Positions 43,221 through 52,951 are shown, numbered from the stretch's first letter. The stretch: DNA of 64,000 nucleotides from Paenibacillus massiliensis 2301065 = DSM 16942 (GCF_000377505.1 NZ_KB898198.1:88009-152008); one strand, 5' to 3'. Translations and numbers: made by a program. Notes: generated by a model not told the origin, from the sequence alone.

Positions 43221-44999
43221 TTAAGGCAACAGGCCAAAGATCAGCTCACCTGACTGATGGAGGGTTATTTTCTCCCAGCTAGTGTAGGTGGTCTTGGTTG
43301 GGTCATAGGAGTAGTCGCCCGATTCGTCAAAGTTAGTCCAGTTACTCTTATGAACACGAAGCTGAATGTCCCCCGTAGAGCCACCAGCAGGAATCACACC
43401 CGCCCCCTCCTTGAAGCCAAGCTCAATATAAGTATCGGCGTTCGTGCTCTCCAGGCTACCAACCGTCACTGTCATATGCTGCGCACCCATTTGAGCCCAG
43501 TCGATAAATGTGAGCAGATCCGCATCCCCATCACGTGTCAGATAATACCGCAGCTTCAGATCCTTCAATTCCACCGGTGAGCTGCCCGTATTATGAATGT
43601 TCAGATATGGCTTGATCTGATTATCTGTGGCACTGGTATCACCCACCCGATAATGCACCTCCAGATTCCCCACAGGTACATAGGTCTCTTGCGGCGTAGC
43701 CTGGACGACCACAGACGCTGGGCTGGTTCCCGCACTGTTCACTGCCAACACTTTATAATAGTAGGTAGTCCCGTTAGATAATCCTTCATCTACAAATGAT
43801 GTCCCCGTCACCTCTGTTGCGAGATCCTCGTAGGGACCTTCACTTGTCAATGCACGCTGGATCGTATAGGAGGCTGCCCCGAAAGATGAACCCCAACTAA
43901 GCGAGACTTGACCATCCCCAGCAGTGGCCACAACACGGGTTGGTGCCGCTGGAACTGTAACCTCTCCACCATCGGCAGGTACGGGTTCATACCCAGGTGT
44001 GGTATAGATGGAATTAAGCTTGGAGGTTGCCAAGGTTCCATTTGGACCGTTCACGACCGCTTGTCCCCAATCCGTAAGAGCCCCTGCAGGTCCACGGTTA
44101 AGATCCAGATAGTCTACACCACTGCTATTGCCATACCAGGACCAGGCGAGCCAGCCTACGCTCTTCTCCTGCCCATAGCTCATAATGGTGGCCTCATCCA
44201 CATCGCCGTCCGTATGCTTATGCCCAAATTCCCCGATGATGACAGGCACGCCAATCGCAAGCGCGTTGTCGATATTGTTTTTTACCATTTGCGCATCGCC
44301 ACCCGCGTACTCATACATATGAATGGAGAAAATTAGATTGCTTAGAGGATCAGAAGCGAATACTTCCTCCCCTTTGGTGAAAATGGAGTTCGGATATTGT
44401 CCCCAGCCTGCCGCATCAACGACCAACGTATTCTTAATGCCTGCTGCACGCAGGTAAGGAATTACTTCCTGGTAGCCTGTGGCCCATACACCCGAATCCC
44501 AAGAGCCATACCACTCATTGGCAATATTGACGATGACCCGATCCTCCCTGCCGATCAAAGCCTCCTTGATACGAACCCAGTAATCCGCAGCCTTATGAAG
44601 CTCAGCAACACTATCTGACCCTGTGGCATCATGGACCTCCAGCATCACCGTAAGCTTGTACTGATCGCATAATGCCAGAATACGCTCGACATCAGCAATC
44701 GAATCCTCCGTCCATCGGCTGCCGTTAGACAGAACAATTCTCACCGTATTGGAGCCAGTAGCAGCAATGGCCGGAATTGCAGCCTCAAGATCATTTTTGA
44801 ACCAGGTATGGGAGTGATTGACTCCTCGCATGATGAAGGGCTTGCCTGTCGCATCCATTAAATTGGTACCGCTTACATAAAATCCTTTGACAGAAGCCTC
44901 TGCTGCCTGAGCCTGTTCGGGTGTGAACAAGGTCAAGCACAACATAGCAGACAGTACAAGTAACAATCCCTTGTGAGCAGAACGCGTGAATCTTTTCAT
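43221..44999 (-). CDS. GH5 endo-beta-1,4-mannanase with FN3 and CBM3
   Basis: 592 residues. Signal peptide 1-32 (ends AQA). The GH5 catalytic domain (about 35-335) has acid/base E162 in VNIANEWYGSW and nucleophile E257 in VIIGEFGH. Sequence around GFYVSGTNLMDATGKPFIMRG and HTWF matches GH5_8 mannanases of Paenibacillus/Bacillus. A fibronectin type III domain (about 350-440, APTRVVATAGDGQVSLSW) and a CBM3 cellulose-binding module (about 450-592, LEVHYRVGDTSATDNQIKPY) follow. It would be secreted and attack mannan anchored near cellulose. Single gene; ATG after AAGGAGGAA. Endoglucanase is the main alternative. Confidence 0.93.
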   Translation of the reverse strand: MKRFTRSAHKGLLLVLSAMLCLTLFTPEQAQAAEASVKGFYVSGTNLMDATGKPFIMRGVNHSHTWFKNDLEAAIPAIAATGSNTVRIVLSNGSRWTEDSIADVERILALCDQYKLTVMLEVHDATGSDSVAELHKAADYWVRIKEALIGREDRVIVNIANEWYGSWDSGVWATGYQEVIPYLRAAGIKNTLVVDAAGWGQYPNSIFTKGEEVFASDPLSNLIFSIHMYEYAGGDAQMVKNNIDNALAIGVPVIIGEFGHKHTDGDVDEATIMSYGQEKSVGWLAWSWYGNSSGVDYLDLNRGPAGALTDWGQAVVNGPNGTLATSKLNSIYTTPGYEPVPADGGEVTVPAAPTRVVATAGDGQVSLSWGSSFGAASYTIQRALTSEGPYEDLATEVTGTSFVDEGLSNGTTYYYKVLAVNSAGTSPASVVVQATPQETYVPVGNLEVHYRVGDTSATDNQIKPYLNIHNTGSSPVELKDLKLRYYLTRDGDADLLTFIDWAQMGAQHMTVTVGSLESTNADTYIELGFKEGAGVIPAGGSTGDIQLRVHKSNWTNFDESGDYSYDPTKTTYTSWEKITLHQSGELIFGLLP

Positions 45000-45388
45000 T
45001 TTCCAATTCCTCCTTCTATGGATAGGTTGGATTTCGCATGCTGCACATCCCCATTTAGCTCATGACAGACACAAGACCATCCTGACAATAAATTCTAGCT
45101 ATATTTGGAGCTGATGCAACAAGCTTATTTCAAATATATCACAAGCCAAAATGGAAAAATATATATTTTTTATGTCATAATTTCTAAATTCGATCCAACT
45201 TACTCTCGGTGGATGTCTTCCACTCCTGTGCTGTACCATGTAAAGATAGTGTCAAGGAAGGACAAGAACCTGTGATTCGCTGACGTGTACTTCGAGCTGC
45301 CCGCCGGGTCAGAGTTACTGGAGTATCAGTTACTGTATCACACGCTAAATGCTCACATGGAGGATCGCTATCAAGCCATAATCTCATC
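45000..45388. other. Gene-free stretch between GH5 and the metY-like gene
   Basis: AT-rich between 45120 and 45190 (ATATATATTTTTTATG). No clear -35/-10 pair or cre site for the mannanase gene. No RNA gene seen. Confidence 0.5.
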
Positions 45389-45430
45389 AAAAAAAACCTC
45401 TCTCCATGTCGGAAGGACACGGATGAGAGG
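45389..45430 (-). terminator. Rho-independent terminator
   Basis: Minus-strand CCTCTC...GAGAGG arms with an inner GTGTCC/GGACAT-like pairing, followed by TTTTTTTTG; 14 bases past the metY-like gene. Confidence 0.85.
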
Positions 45431-45443
45431 CCTTTGGAATAAT

Positions 45444-46754
45444 TTAAGGGGCAGTCACAGCCGATGCCTGACTAAGCGTTATAGCCTGCTCCAGATCATG
45501 CAGAATATCCTGAATATTCTCCGTACCAATCGACAGACGAATCAGCTCCGGGTTCACCCCGGCAGCGCGTTGCTCATCCTCTGACAATTGCTGATGGGTG
45601 GTGCTGGCAGGGTGGATGATCAAGGATTTGGAGTCGCCCACATTCGCCAAATGAGAGAACAGCTTCACGCTCTCGATCAGCTTGCGCCCTGCCGCAAGTC
45701 CGCCTTTGATTCCGAAAGTAAGGATGGCCCCCTGACCCTTCGGCAAATATTTCTGTGCCAGCTCATAAGAAGCATGACTAGGCAAGCCTGCATAGCTTAC
45801 CCACAACACATCCTCGTGCTTTTCCAGGTATTCCGCCACAGCAAGAGCATTGCTGCTATGTCTTTCGACACGTAGATGCAACGTCTCCAGGCCCTGCAGC
45901 AGCAGCCATGAGTTGAATGGAGAAATAGGTGCTCCGAGATCCCGCATCAGTTGGACACGAGCCTTGATAATATATGCAATCGGGCCAACGGCCTCTGTGT
46001 ATACCACTCCGTGGTAGCTAGGATCTGGCTCCGTCAGGCCTGGGAACTTGCCACTAGCCTTCCAGTCGAAGGTGCCTCCATCCACAATGACTCCGCCAAT
46101 AGAGGTACCGTGTCCGCCAATGAACTTGGTGGCTGAATGCACTACAATGTCGGCTCCATGCTCAATCGGACGCAGCAGGTAGGGACTCGGGAATGTGTTA
46201 TCCACGATTAACGGGATTCCATGCCCATGAGCGATCGCAGCGACAGCTTCAATGTCAAGGACGTTGCCCTGCGGATTGCCGATCGTCTCGGCGTACAGCG
46301 CTTTGGTCTTATCCGTAATGGCGGCGCGGAAATTCTCCGGGTCACTGGAGTCCACGAATTTGACCTGTAACCCTAGCTTGGGCAAGGTCGTCGAGAACAG
46401 GTTATAGGTCCCCCCATACAGACTCGCTGAAGATACGATCTCATCGCCTGCACCTGCAATATTCAGCAAGGAGAAGGTGATCGCCGCCTGTCCTGAGGCC
46501 GTTGCCAGAGCCGCGGCTCCGCCTTCCAGAGCAGCAATGCGCTGTTCGAATACATCTGTAGTCGGGTTCATTAATCGGGTGTAGATATTGCCGAACTCCT
46601 TCAAGCCGAATAGATTAGCCGCATGCTCCGTATCCCGAAATCCGTATGAGGTGGTCTGATACAGTGGAACTGCACGAGCTCCAGTTACAGGATCAATCTC
46701 CTGACCTGCATGGATCGCCAGTGTCTCGAAGGCAAATTCACGCTCACTTGACAT
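45444..46754 (-). CDS. metY: O-acetylhomoserine/O-acetylserine sulfhydrylase-type Cys/Met metabolism PLP enzyme
   Basis: 436 residues; ATG after AAGGGAGGATGC. Motifs of the Cys/Met PLP family are YQTTSYGF, NIYTRLMNPTTDVFEQRIAA, LYGGTYNLFSTTLP and the PLP lysine in VVHSATKFIGGHG (about K209). The length (about 430) and the pattern GVNPELIRLSIGTENIQDIL fit O-acetylhomoserine aminocarboxypropyltransferase rather than the shorter MetB/MetC. It makes homocysteine (or cysteine) from sulfide. I saw no S-box in the 160-base leader. Single gene with its own terminator. Confidence 0.9.
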   Translation of the reverse strand: MSSEREFAFETLAIHAGQEIDPVTGARAVPLYQTTSYGFRDTEHAANLFGLKEFGNIYTRLMNPTTDVFEQRIAALEGGAAALATASGQAAITFSLLNIAGAGDEIVSSASLYGGTYNLFSTTLPKLGLQVKFVDSSDPENFRAAITDKTKALYAETIGNPQGNVLDIEAVAAIAHGHGIPLIVDNTFPSPYLLRPIEHGADIVVHSATKFIGGHGTSIGGVIVDGGTFDWKASGKFPGLTEPDPSYHGVVYTEAVGPIAYIIKARVQLMRDLGAPISPFNSWLLLQGLETLHLRVERHSSNALAVAEYLEKHEDVLWVSYAGLPSHASYELAQKYLPKGQGAILTFGIKGGLAAGRKLIESVKLFSHLANVGDSKSLIIHPASTTHQQLSEDEQRAAGVNPELIRLSIGTENIQDILHDLEQAITLSQASAVTAP

Positions 46755-46917
46755 AGTAATGCATCCTCCCTTGTTAGCTTCACATGACTTTCATTGTATC
46801 GTGCCAAAGAATGCTTGATTAACAGTAGATCGGTGGATTGCTTACCTCATTCTCTCACAGGAATTGCCATTTGAAAAGATCTATTTCCGATTTTTCCGAT
46901 GTGAAATAAAATATTTT

Positions 46918-47898
46918 CTAGAAAAAGCGAATATCGCCCAATGTTCGACGATACTCACTTGGACTTATCCCTGCCCATCTCTTGAATTGGCGGCTGAAGT
47001 GAGCCAGACTTGAATACCCCAGCAATGTGGCAATATCCGATAGGCTCAAGTCCGGCTGGTGAATTAACTGCTTCGCTTCATGGAGCTTGAGCTCGGATAG
47101 ATACTGACGCGGGGAGATCCCGTATACCTTCTGAAAAATCTCCAGTGCATACCCGGAGCTGATATTCAGAGAGCTCGCAATATCCTCAATCCGCACACCT
47201 TGATTGCTTAGGCCACCCTTCTTCATATTCTCATGACTGAAGCATGACTTGATCGCCTCAGCGATCTGGGCTGCATAGCGAGCCGCCAGCGGGGGTACAG
47301 CCTCCTGTAGACGTGACGAGCTCTGCTCAGCCAGAATACTCAGGATCTCGAATAGAATCGCCTGACTACGAAACAGGGCTGCCGTTCTGTAATCCTCCTC
47401 CTGCTGCAAGAGCCCCACCCACTTCATCAGTTGCTCCCGCAGCTGCAGATTATGCTCTGTATCCCGCTCGAATAACAGCTGCGCATGCTGACTCATCTCC
47501 TGCCGAAATAAGGCATCATCCACGTTGAAGTGGGCAATAAAATACGTTAACCCCTGCTCAGCACGGCATTCATTCGTATGCTTGACTCCGGGGGGAATGA
47601 GCAGAATATCACCCTCCTGCAGCTCATACTGCACATGCTCCAGTCTGGTGCTCTGCGCTCCGGCGAGAATCAGGGCAATCTCAAAGGCGAGATGGGATTC
47701 CAGCGGCACTCGCCAGCCTGTCTGCACAGTCTGCATATGGGCTCCGAATAGCTTGACATTCCAGTCCGTGGCTGGAAGCCAGCGCGCATCCGGTGACAAA
47801 TATGAACGGTATTCCTTAGGGATAATCACGAAGCCTTCACCACCTTGGATTTGGGCAAATTTTGCTTGGAACCGAGTATCTTCATTGACAGCGTGCAC
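46918..47898 (-). CDS. AraC-family regulator with cupin sensor domain
   Basis: 326 residues from a GTG at 47898 with only a weak site. Residues about 60-125 form a cupin (LEHVQYELQEGDILLIPPGV). The C-terminal about 100 residues carry two AraC helix-turn-helices (IEDIASSLNISSGYALEIFQ, and LSDIATLLGYSSLAHFSRQF followed by AGISPSEYRR). It is divergent to the GH30 gene with 68 bases between starts, so it most likely controls that gene in response to a sugar. The effector is unknown. Confidence 0.9.
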   Translation of the reverse strand: MHAVNEDTRFQAKFAQIQGGEGFVIIPKEYRSYLSPDARWLPATDWNVKLFGAHMQTVQTGWRVPLESHLAFEIALILAGAQSTRLEHVQYELQEGDILLIPPGVKHTNECRAEQGLTYFIAHFNVDDALFRQEMSQHAQLLFERDTEHNLQLREQLMKWVGLLQQEEDYRTAALFRSQAILFEILSILAEQSSSRLQEAVPPLAARYAAQIAEAIKSCFSHENMKKGGLSNQGVRIEDIASSLNISSGYALEIFQKVYGISPRQYLSELKLHEAKQLIHQPDLSLSDIATLLGYSSLAHFSRQFKRWAGISPSEYRRTLGDIRFF

Positions 47899-47914
47899 TG
47901 CTATACTGAACCTA

Positions 47915-47928
47915 TTAAAGCGCTATCT
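47915..47928 (+). promoter_or_regulatory. cre-like site between the AraC and GH30 genes
   Basis: TTAAAGCGCTATCT matches the CcpA cre consensus at 13 of 14 positions. A second, GGAAAGCGCTATCA (48013-48026, 13 of 14), is inside the GH30 gene near its start. Together they suggest catabolite repression. Confidence 0.6.
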
Positions 47929-47966
47929 TGCGTTATATTATCATGGCAAATGAGGAGGAAATCAAC

Positions 47967-49301
47967 ATGTCACCTAGCGTTCAAGGTTTTTATAGCACAC
48001 CAGACAACAAATGGAAAGCGCTATCACACTCTTCCGTCGAAATAAGTCCGAATTTGCGGTTAACCGATGAGTCTCACCAGATTGTCGAAGGGTTCGGTGG
48101 ATGCTTCAATGAGCTGGGATATATAGCCCTTGCCCATCTGAACGAAGAGCAGCGTAAGCAGGTCTTTCATTCCCTATTCCATCCCGAGGGTGAGCATAAA
48201 TTCACGATCTGTCGCCTGCCCATTGGCGCAAGTGACTATGCAGAGCAATGGTACAGCCACAACGAGGTTGATGGAGATACCGCGATGGAGCACTTCTCCA
48301 TCGAGCGTGATTTCAAGTACCTGATTCCATATATCAAGGAAGCTCTTACTTACAATCCAGACCTGAAGCTGTTCGCCTCTCCCTGGAGTCCGCCAACCTG
48401 GATGAAGACGCCGAAGGCGTACAACTACGGCACACTGCGCTGGGAGAAGGACATTCTGGAGGCCTACGCCCTGTATTTCGTCAAATTCGTACAGGCCTAT
48501 CAAGAGGCAGGGATTACCATTCACCAGATTCATGTGCAAAATGAAGTCATCGCAGACCAGAAGTTCCCGTCCTGCAAATGGACTGGCGAAGAGCTGCGCG
48601 AGTTCATTGCCGATTACCTCGGCCCAGCCTTTGAGCGCCACGGACTGGATACCGAAATCTGGCTCGGCACGATCAACGCTCCCGATCCTTGGGAGGAGCT
48701 GATCAAGAAGGAGTCGAATGATTTTGACGAATATGCAGGTCTTGTACTCAGTGATCCTAAAGCCTACTCCTATATTAAAGGTGTTGGCTACCAATGGGCT
48801 GGCAAGAACGCCATTCAGCGTACTGTAGCCAGCTACCCTGAGCTTCGTTATATGCAGACAGAGAATGAATGCGGTGATGGCAACAATACGTGGCTATATG
48901 CCAAATATGTGTACAATCTATATCAGCATTATTTCACCAACGGCGTGAATGCCTATATCTATTGGAACATGCTACTTGAGCCAAAGGGACGCAGCACATG
49001 GGGCTGGGAGCAAAATTCCATGATTACCGTGGACCCGGCAGATGCTTCGGTCACCCTCAATCCCGAATATTACGTTATGAAGCATTTTGCCTATGCTGTC
49101 GCACCTGGGGCACGTAGAGAGGGCCTGGGAGGGGCATGGAGTGGCAAGGCCGTCGCCTTCCGCAATCCGGATGAGAGTCTGGTGATCGTCATCAACAATC
49201 CATATCAGGAGAGCCGCGACCTGAATCTTGCCTATGGACAACAGACGCTCGGTTTTGAGCTGGAGCCCGAATCCTTCAATACGATTATCATTAGTCCCTG
49301 A
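47967..49301 (+). CDS. GH30 glycoside hydrolase, intracellular
   Basis: 444 residues from the ATG at 47967, nine bases after GAGGAGG; an earlier in-frame ATG at 47928 lacks this. GH30 signatures are EGFGGCFNELGYIALAHL, acid/base E193 in IHVQNEV and nucleophile about E299 in MQTENECGDG. Also ASPWSPPTWMK. There is no signal peptide, so it should act in the cytoplasm on imported oligosaccharides. Members include glucosylceramidase-like, beta-1,6-glucanase and beta-xylosidase enzymes; the substrate is not clear. The divergent AraC gene and two cre-like sites suggest sugar induction and glucose repression. Confidence 0.92.
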   Translation: MSPSVQGFYSTPDNKWKALSHSSVEISPNLRLTDESHQIVEGFGGCFNELGYIALAHLNEEQRKQVFHSLFHPEGEHKFTICRLPIGASDYAEQWYSHNEVDGDTAMEHFSIERDFKYLIPYIKEALTYNPDLKLFASPWSPPTWMKTPKAYNYGTLRWEKDILEAYALYFVKFVQAYQEAGITIHQIHVQNEVIADQKFPSCKWTGEELREFIADYLGPAFERHGLDTEIWLGTINAPDPWEELIKKESNDFDEYAGLVLSDPKAYSYIKGVGYQWAGKNAIQRTVASYPELRYMQTENECGDGNNTWLYAKYVYNLYQHYFTNGVNAYIYWNMLLEPKGRSTWGWEQNSMITVDPADASVTLNPEYYVMKHFAYAVAPGARREGLGGAWSGKAVAFRNPDESLVIVINNPYQESRDLNLAYGQQTLGFELEPESFNTIIISP

Positions 49302-49400
49302 GAGATTAGTATTAAATCCGGTTCAGGTCCTTGAGGCATGAAGGCCTTTCTGCAACATGCCTTGCCAGATCACGACGCACCGCTGCTAGCAGCAAAAAGA

Positions 49401-49451
49401 AACTGCCCTATCCTCCAAGATTTCTTACCTTCTTGGATAGACAGGGCAGTT
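49401..49451. terminator. Hairpin between GH30 and the tcy genes
   Basis: AACTGCCCT (49401-49409) pairs with AGGGCAGTT (49443-49451), with an inner CCAAGA/TCTTGG pairing. The A-rich flank at 49393-49401 gives a U-tract on the minus strand, so it probably ends the tcy operon and may also serve GH30. The rest of 49302-49568 is unremarkable. Confidence 0.6.
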
Positions 49452-49568
49452 GTTGGTATGAGGAAGATAAGGAGTGCTGGGCTGCTGTGTTGAACTTACT
49501 GGATACTCTGCCACACACGCAAATATCTGGCTCAAAAACTTGCCGCGATGGCCTGCTTACATGCAAGC

Positions 49569-50321
49569 TCAGATGACATAACTCCAGTCATTGGAGAAGC
49601 GGCTGAGGAACTGGCGGGTACGCTCCTGCTGTGGTCGCACAAATATTTCTTCGGGTGTGCCCTCCTCAACAATGAAGCCACCGTCCATGAAGACGACATG
49701 ATTGGCTACCTCTCGGGCAAAGCCCATCTCATGGGTCACGATAATCATCGTAATCCCACGCTCCGCGATCGCCCGAATCACTGCCAGCACCTCTCCTACC
49801 AGCTCGGGATCAAGTGCCGAGGTGGGCTCATCGAACAGGATGACCTCCGGATTAAGCGCCAGTGCCCTGGCAATACCTACCCGTTGCTGTTGTCCGCCAG
49901 ATAGCATGCTGGGATACGCATCAAGCTTCGAGGAGAGCCCGACCTGCTCCAGAATCTGAGCCGCATGAGCGCGGGCCTCGGCCTTAGGTTTTTTTTGCGC
50001 CACAATCAAGCCCTCAGTTACATTGTCCAATACCGTCTTGTGCTTGAATAGATTGTATTGCTGGAAGACCATTGCCGTCTTGCGGCGCAGCTTGAGAATA
50101 TCGGCACGACGCGCGTGGCGGCAGTCCACCGACAGGTCCTCTACCTGCACTTTCCCCTCATCCGCATGCTCCAGGAAATTCACGCAGCGCAGCAGCGTGG
50201 TCTTGCCTGAACCGCTTGGGCCAAGAATGGCTACGACGTCCCCCTTCTCTACCTTGAGGTCAATGCCTTGCAGCACCTTATGATTCCCGTAGGATTTATG
50301 AATATTGGTTAATTGAATCAT
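49569..50321 (-). CDS. tcyN: ABC transporter ATP-binding protein, cystine/polar amino acid type
   Basis: 250 residues. Walker A GPSGSGKTTLLRC (about 35-45), Q-loop in MVFQQYNLF, signature LSGGQQQRVGIARAL, Walker B VILFDEPTSALD and H-loop VTHEM. It energises uptake and overlaps the permease gene by four bases (ATGA). The operon order SBP-permease-permease-ATPase matches B. subtilis tcyJKLMN, and the sulfur genes upstream support cystine or S-substituted cysteine as substrate. By sequence alone it could be a GlnQ-like glutamine transporter ATPase. Confidence 0.88.
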   Translation of the reverse strand: MIQLTNIHKSYGNHKVLQGIDLKVEKGDVVAILGPSGSGKTTLLRCVNFLEHADEGKVQVEDLSVDCRHARRADILKLRRKTAMVFQQYNLFKHKTVLDNVTEGLIVAQKKPKAEARAHAAQILEQVGLSSKLDAYPSMLSGGQQQRVGIARALALNPEVILFDEPTSALDPELVGEVLAVIRAIAERGITMIIVTHEMGFAREVANHVVFMDGGFIVEEGTPEEIFVRPQQERTRQFLSRFSNDWSYVI

Positions 50322-51028
50322 GAGACACCTCCCTTACTATACAAGGCTACCCTGCGTTCAAGCAGCGCCGTCAGCCGCTCAACGATCACCGTCAGGGCCC
50401 AATAGATTACCGCCGCCGCGATGAAGGCCTCCAGGAATTTGAGACTCACCGAGGCTACAACATCCGCTTTGCCGAGAATATCCATCTGCGACACGGTAAA
50501 AGCCAGCGTTGAACCATGCAGAAAGCCTACGAACATATTACACAGATTCGGCAATACGGCGCCGATGGCCTGTGGTAGGACAATGCGGTACATGGCTTGC
50601 GGAGTGCTCATTCCTACGGCCTGCGCCGCCTCCATTTGCCCCGGATCGACAGCCAGAATACCGGACCGGATCATCTCTGACATGTAGGCACCTGCCGTCA
50701 AGGAAAAGGCCAGAATCACGAAGACCAGAATCGGTACGGAAGCGGATGTGATCCCCCATCCATAATGCTGGGATAACTTATCAATAATTATGGGCACCCC
50801 GTAATAGATCAGGAACAGGTGCAGCAGCATCGGCGTCCCACGTACAAATGATACGTAGAAGGAGCTGAGCGGGTAAAGCACAGGCACTTGATACAACCGG
50901 ATGAACGCCGTGAGCAGCCCAATCCCGAACCCGAAGATGAGTGGCACCACCGTGATGATCAGAGTGAGCGGCAGCGCCTCCAGAATTTTGAAAAATGAAC
51001 TGACAATAAATCCGTAATCCAGCGTCAT
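50318..51028 (-). CDS. tcyM: ABC transporter permease, cystine/polar amino acid type
   Basis: 236 residues with four to five membrane helices and the HisM/GlnP-type EAA loop AGAYMSEMIRSGILAVDPGQMEAAQAVGMS. The N-terminal FFKILEALPLTLIITVVPLI is typical. It overlaps tcyN and the next permease by four bases each. It would dimerise with the other permease to form the import channel. Confidence 0.88.
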   Translation of the reverse strand: MTLDYGFIVSSFFKILEALPLTLIITVVPLIFGFGIGLLTAFIRLYQVPVLYPLSSFYVSFVRGTPMLLHLFLIYYGVPIIIDKLSQHYGWGITSASVPILVFVILAFSLTAGAYMSEMIRSGILAVDPGQMEAAQAVGMSTPQAMYRIVLPQAIGAVLPNLCNMFVGFLHGSTLAFTVSQMDILGKADVVASVSLKFLEAFIAAAVIYWALTVIVERLTALLERRVALYSKGGVS

Positions 51029-51792
51029 GATCTCACCCCGATTCCCTTCAAGCCCTTCTTCAGCCCACTTGTAACGAATGTCTTCCGCTTCCCGGCCTGC
51101 AAAGGCCGCAACTGATGACGCTGGAGTCTGCCCTCGGCAGCTGCAATGATTCTCTCCAATACAAGCACAATGACGTAGTACACAATAGCAAGGCTGATGT
51201 ATACTTCCAGCGCATGGGAGGTAGCGGAGATGAGAGTCTGCCCCCGCCCCACCATATCCATGACACCTATGGAGAAGGCCAGCGAGGTGTCCTTAAGCGA
51301 ACCGATCAACGTATTCGCCATATTGGGAAAAGCCACCACTAATGCCTGCGGCGCCACGATTCGCCGGAACGACTGGAATGCGGTCAGCCCGGAAGCATAG
51401 GCCGCCTCCGTCTGTCCCTTGTCCACGCTGCGTACGGCACCTCTGTAGATCTCCGCGAACGAGGCCGCATCGCTCAGTGCATAGGTCACGATGACAAAGA
51501 GCATCGGATCCGCACGTGATAGATCCACTCCCAGTGGTCGCATCAGCTCGGGTAGCCCATAATAGATCAGGAACAGCTTGATCAGAATCGGCGTTCCTCT
51601 CATAAAGGAGATATACACCGTCGCGAACTGGCTCAGTAGCGGAATCCGATACAGACGCACTACTGCAAGGAGCAATCCAAGCACCAATCCCAACGAGATG
51701 GAGCCAGCCAGCACAATGAGTGTAATATGCAAATATCGCAGCAGCTCTGGCAGGAAATCCAGGACCAGTGACAGATCAAATGCTTTTCCCAT
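51025..51792 (-). CDS. tcyL: ABC transporter permease, cystine/polar amino acid type
   Basis: 255 residues. The N-terminal helix FLPELLRYLHITLIVLAGSI leads to the EAA loop DAASFAEIYRGAVRSVDKGQTEAAYASG. The C-terminus has a basic tail (about 25 residues, GRLQRHQLRPLQAGKRKTF) after the last helix. Overlaps the next permease by four bases and follows the binding protein by 29 bases. Confidence 0.88.
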   Translation of the reverse strand: MGKAFDLSLVLDFLPELLRYLHITLIVLAGSISLGLVLGLLLAVVRLYRIPLLSQFATVYISFMRGTPILIKLFLIYYGLPELMRPLGVDLSRADPMLFVIVTYALSDAASFAEIYRGAVRSVDKGQTEAAYASGLTAFQSFRRIVAPQALVVAFPNMANTLIGSLKDTSLAFSIGVMDMVGRGQTLISATSHALEVYISLAIVYYVIVLVLERIIAAAEGRLQRHQLRPLQAGKRKTFVTSGLKKGLKGIGVRS

Positions 51793-51821
51793 ACTTCACC
51801 GTTCCTCCTCCCGCGATCACG

Positions 51822-52673
51822 CTATTCCTCAACCGTATAATCTGCCCCCAGCCACTCTGTGCTCAGCTTGGAGAGCGTTCCATCTGCCTTAATTTCCTTC
51901 AGAGCCTCGTCGACCTTCGCCTTCAGCTCTTCATTATCCTTATTAAGGATGAAATAGACCTTGGAATTCGATAAAGCCTCTCCTACGGTCTTCAGCTGCG
52001 CATCAACTACCTTGTTCTGATAATCAATGGCAAATGGCGTGCTGATCGTCGCATCTACACGTCCCGTCTTGATCTGGGTGATTGTATCCTCACCAGCTCC
52101 CGAGTAAACAATATCAATGCCATTTCCGTTGGCTGCATTCCATTTTTCCGCCAGAACAGCCGCATTACTTGTCGCGCCGACAATCAGCTTCTTCCCCTTC
52201 AGATCATCAATCGACTTCACATCATTGTTGGACTGGCTAACCACGACCTTGTTCGGGAAAATATTATAGGCCTCATCATTGAACAGGAATTTGGCCTGGC
52301 GCTCCTCATTCACTTCCATCTGGTGCGCAATCAAGTCAATTTTGTTGGTCTCCAGGCTGAGCAGCAGATTCTTGAATTCCATTGTACTGAACTCGAATTC
52401 ATACTCAGGCAGACGCTTGTCGATCTCACGAATCAGCTCTACATCGTAGCCTGTCAGCTTGCCGTTCTCATCAATAAAGCAGACGTTAGGGAATTGTGTC
52501 CCCGTACCCACGATAATCTTCTTAACCTGCTTCGTACCGGAGCCAGCTGCCCCGGAAGAGCTTGCCTCGGTATCTTGACCAGTGATGGAGCTGCACCCGG
52601 CAAGGGCAATGATCGTGATCATCAATGCAGCTGCCTTGATCATCCGCTTGAATCTGGTGTGCTTTACTGTCAT
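51822..52673 (-). CDS. Cystine/polar amino acid ABC transporter substrate-binding lipoprotein
   Basis: 283 residues. Lipoprotein signal peptide with lipobox LAGC (Cys about residue 27) followed by a Ser/Gly/Thr linker. The mature part is an SBP family 3 domain (VGTGTQFPNVCFIDENGKLT, GYDVELIREIDKRLP, FSTMEFKNLLLSLETNKIDL). It resembles TcyJ/TcyK-type sulfur amino acid receptors by context. Attached to the outer face of the membrane. First gene of the four-gene importer operon; the gap of about 440 bases upstream holds the promoter and the previous operon's terminator. Confidence 0.88.
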   Translation of the reverse strand: MTVKHTRFKRMIKAAALMITIIALAGCSSITGQDTEASSSGAAGSGTKQVKKIIVGTGTQFPNVCFIDENGKLTGYDVELIREIDKRLPEYEFEFSTMEFKNLLLSLETNKIDLIAHQMEVNEERQAKFLFNDEAYNIFPNKVVVSQSNNDVKSIDDLKGKKLIVGATSNAAVLAEKWNAANGNGIDIVYSGAGEDTITQIKTGRVDATISTPFAIDYQNKVVDAQLKTVGEALSNSKVYFILNKDNEELKAKVDEALKEIKADGTLSKLSTEWLGADYTVEE

Positions 52674-52911
52674 ATGGATTCCCCCTATGTGCCGCGCAGC
52701 GGTCTTTAATGTATGCCCGACTACCTATGTAACGAATAAATTATAATTATTCACATTTGTAAAGTCGGATTTATGTTTTTCACAGAATATCATCTCGTAC
52801 TCCTGATCGGCAATGGCTAACTAATAGGAGTTCTTGATGGTGTTATAGATTTTCTTTATTTTACAAACTACAATATTGACCCTTGCCCCAGAGCTGCACA
52901 TAGAATAGTGT
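52674..52911 (-). promoter_or_regulatory. Upstream region of the importer operon
   Basis: AT-rich. TATAAT lies at about 52740-52746 on the minus strand, with TTTACA only 12 bases upstream of it, so the -35 is uncertain. No riboswitch recognised. Confidence 0.35.
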
Positions 52912-52951
52912 GAAAAAGCCGTCGGAATCATCCATGCCTGGATCCGGCGGC
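52912..52951 (-). terminator. Terminator after the M20 gene
   Basis: Minus-strand GCCGCCGG / CCGACGGC arms with inner GATCC/GGATC pairing, followed by TTTTTC. It separates the M20/monooxygenase transcript from the importer. Confidence 0.75.

Noticed and set aside
46755..46917. Possible SAM riboswitch before the metY-like gene
   Set aside because: The conserved CTTATCAAGAG and GGAGGGA elements are absent.
48174..48794. 206-codon minus-strand frame
   Set aside because: Antisense shadow of the GH30 gene.
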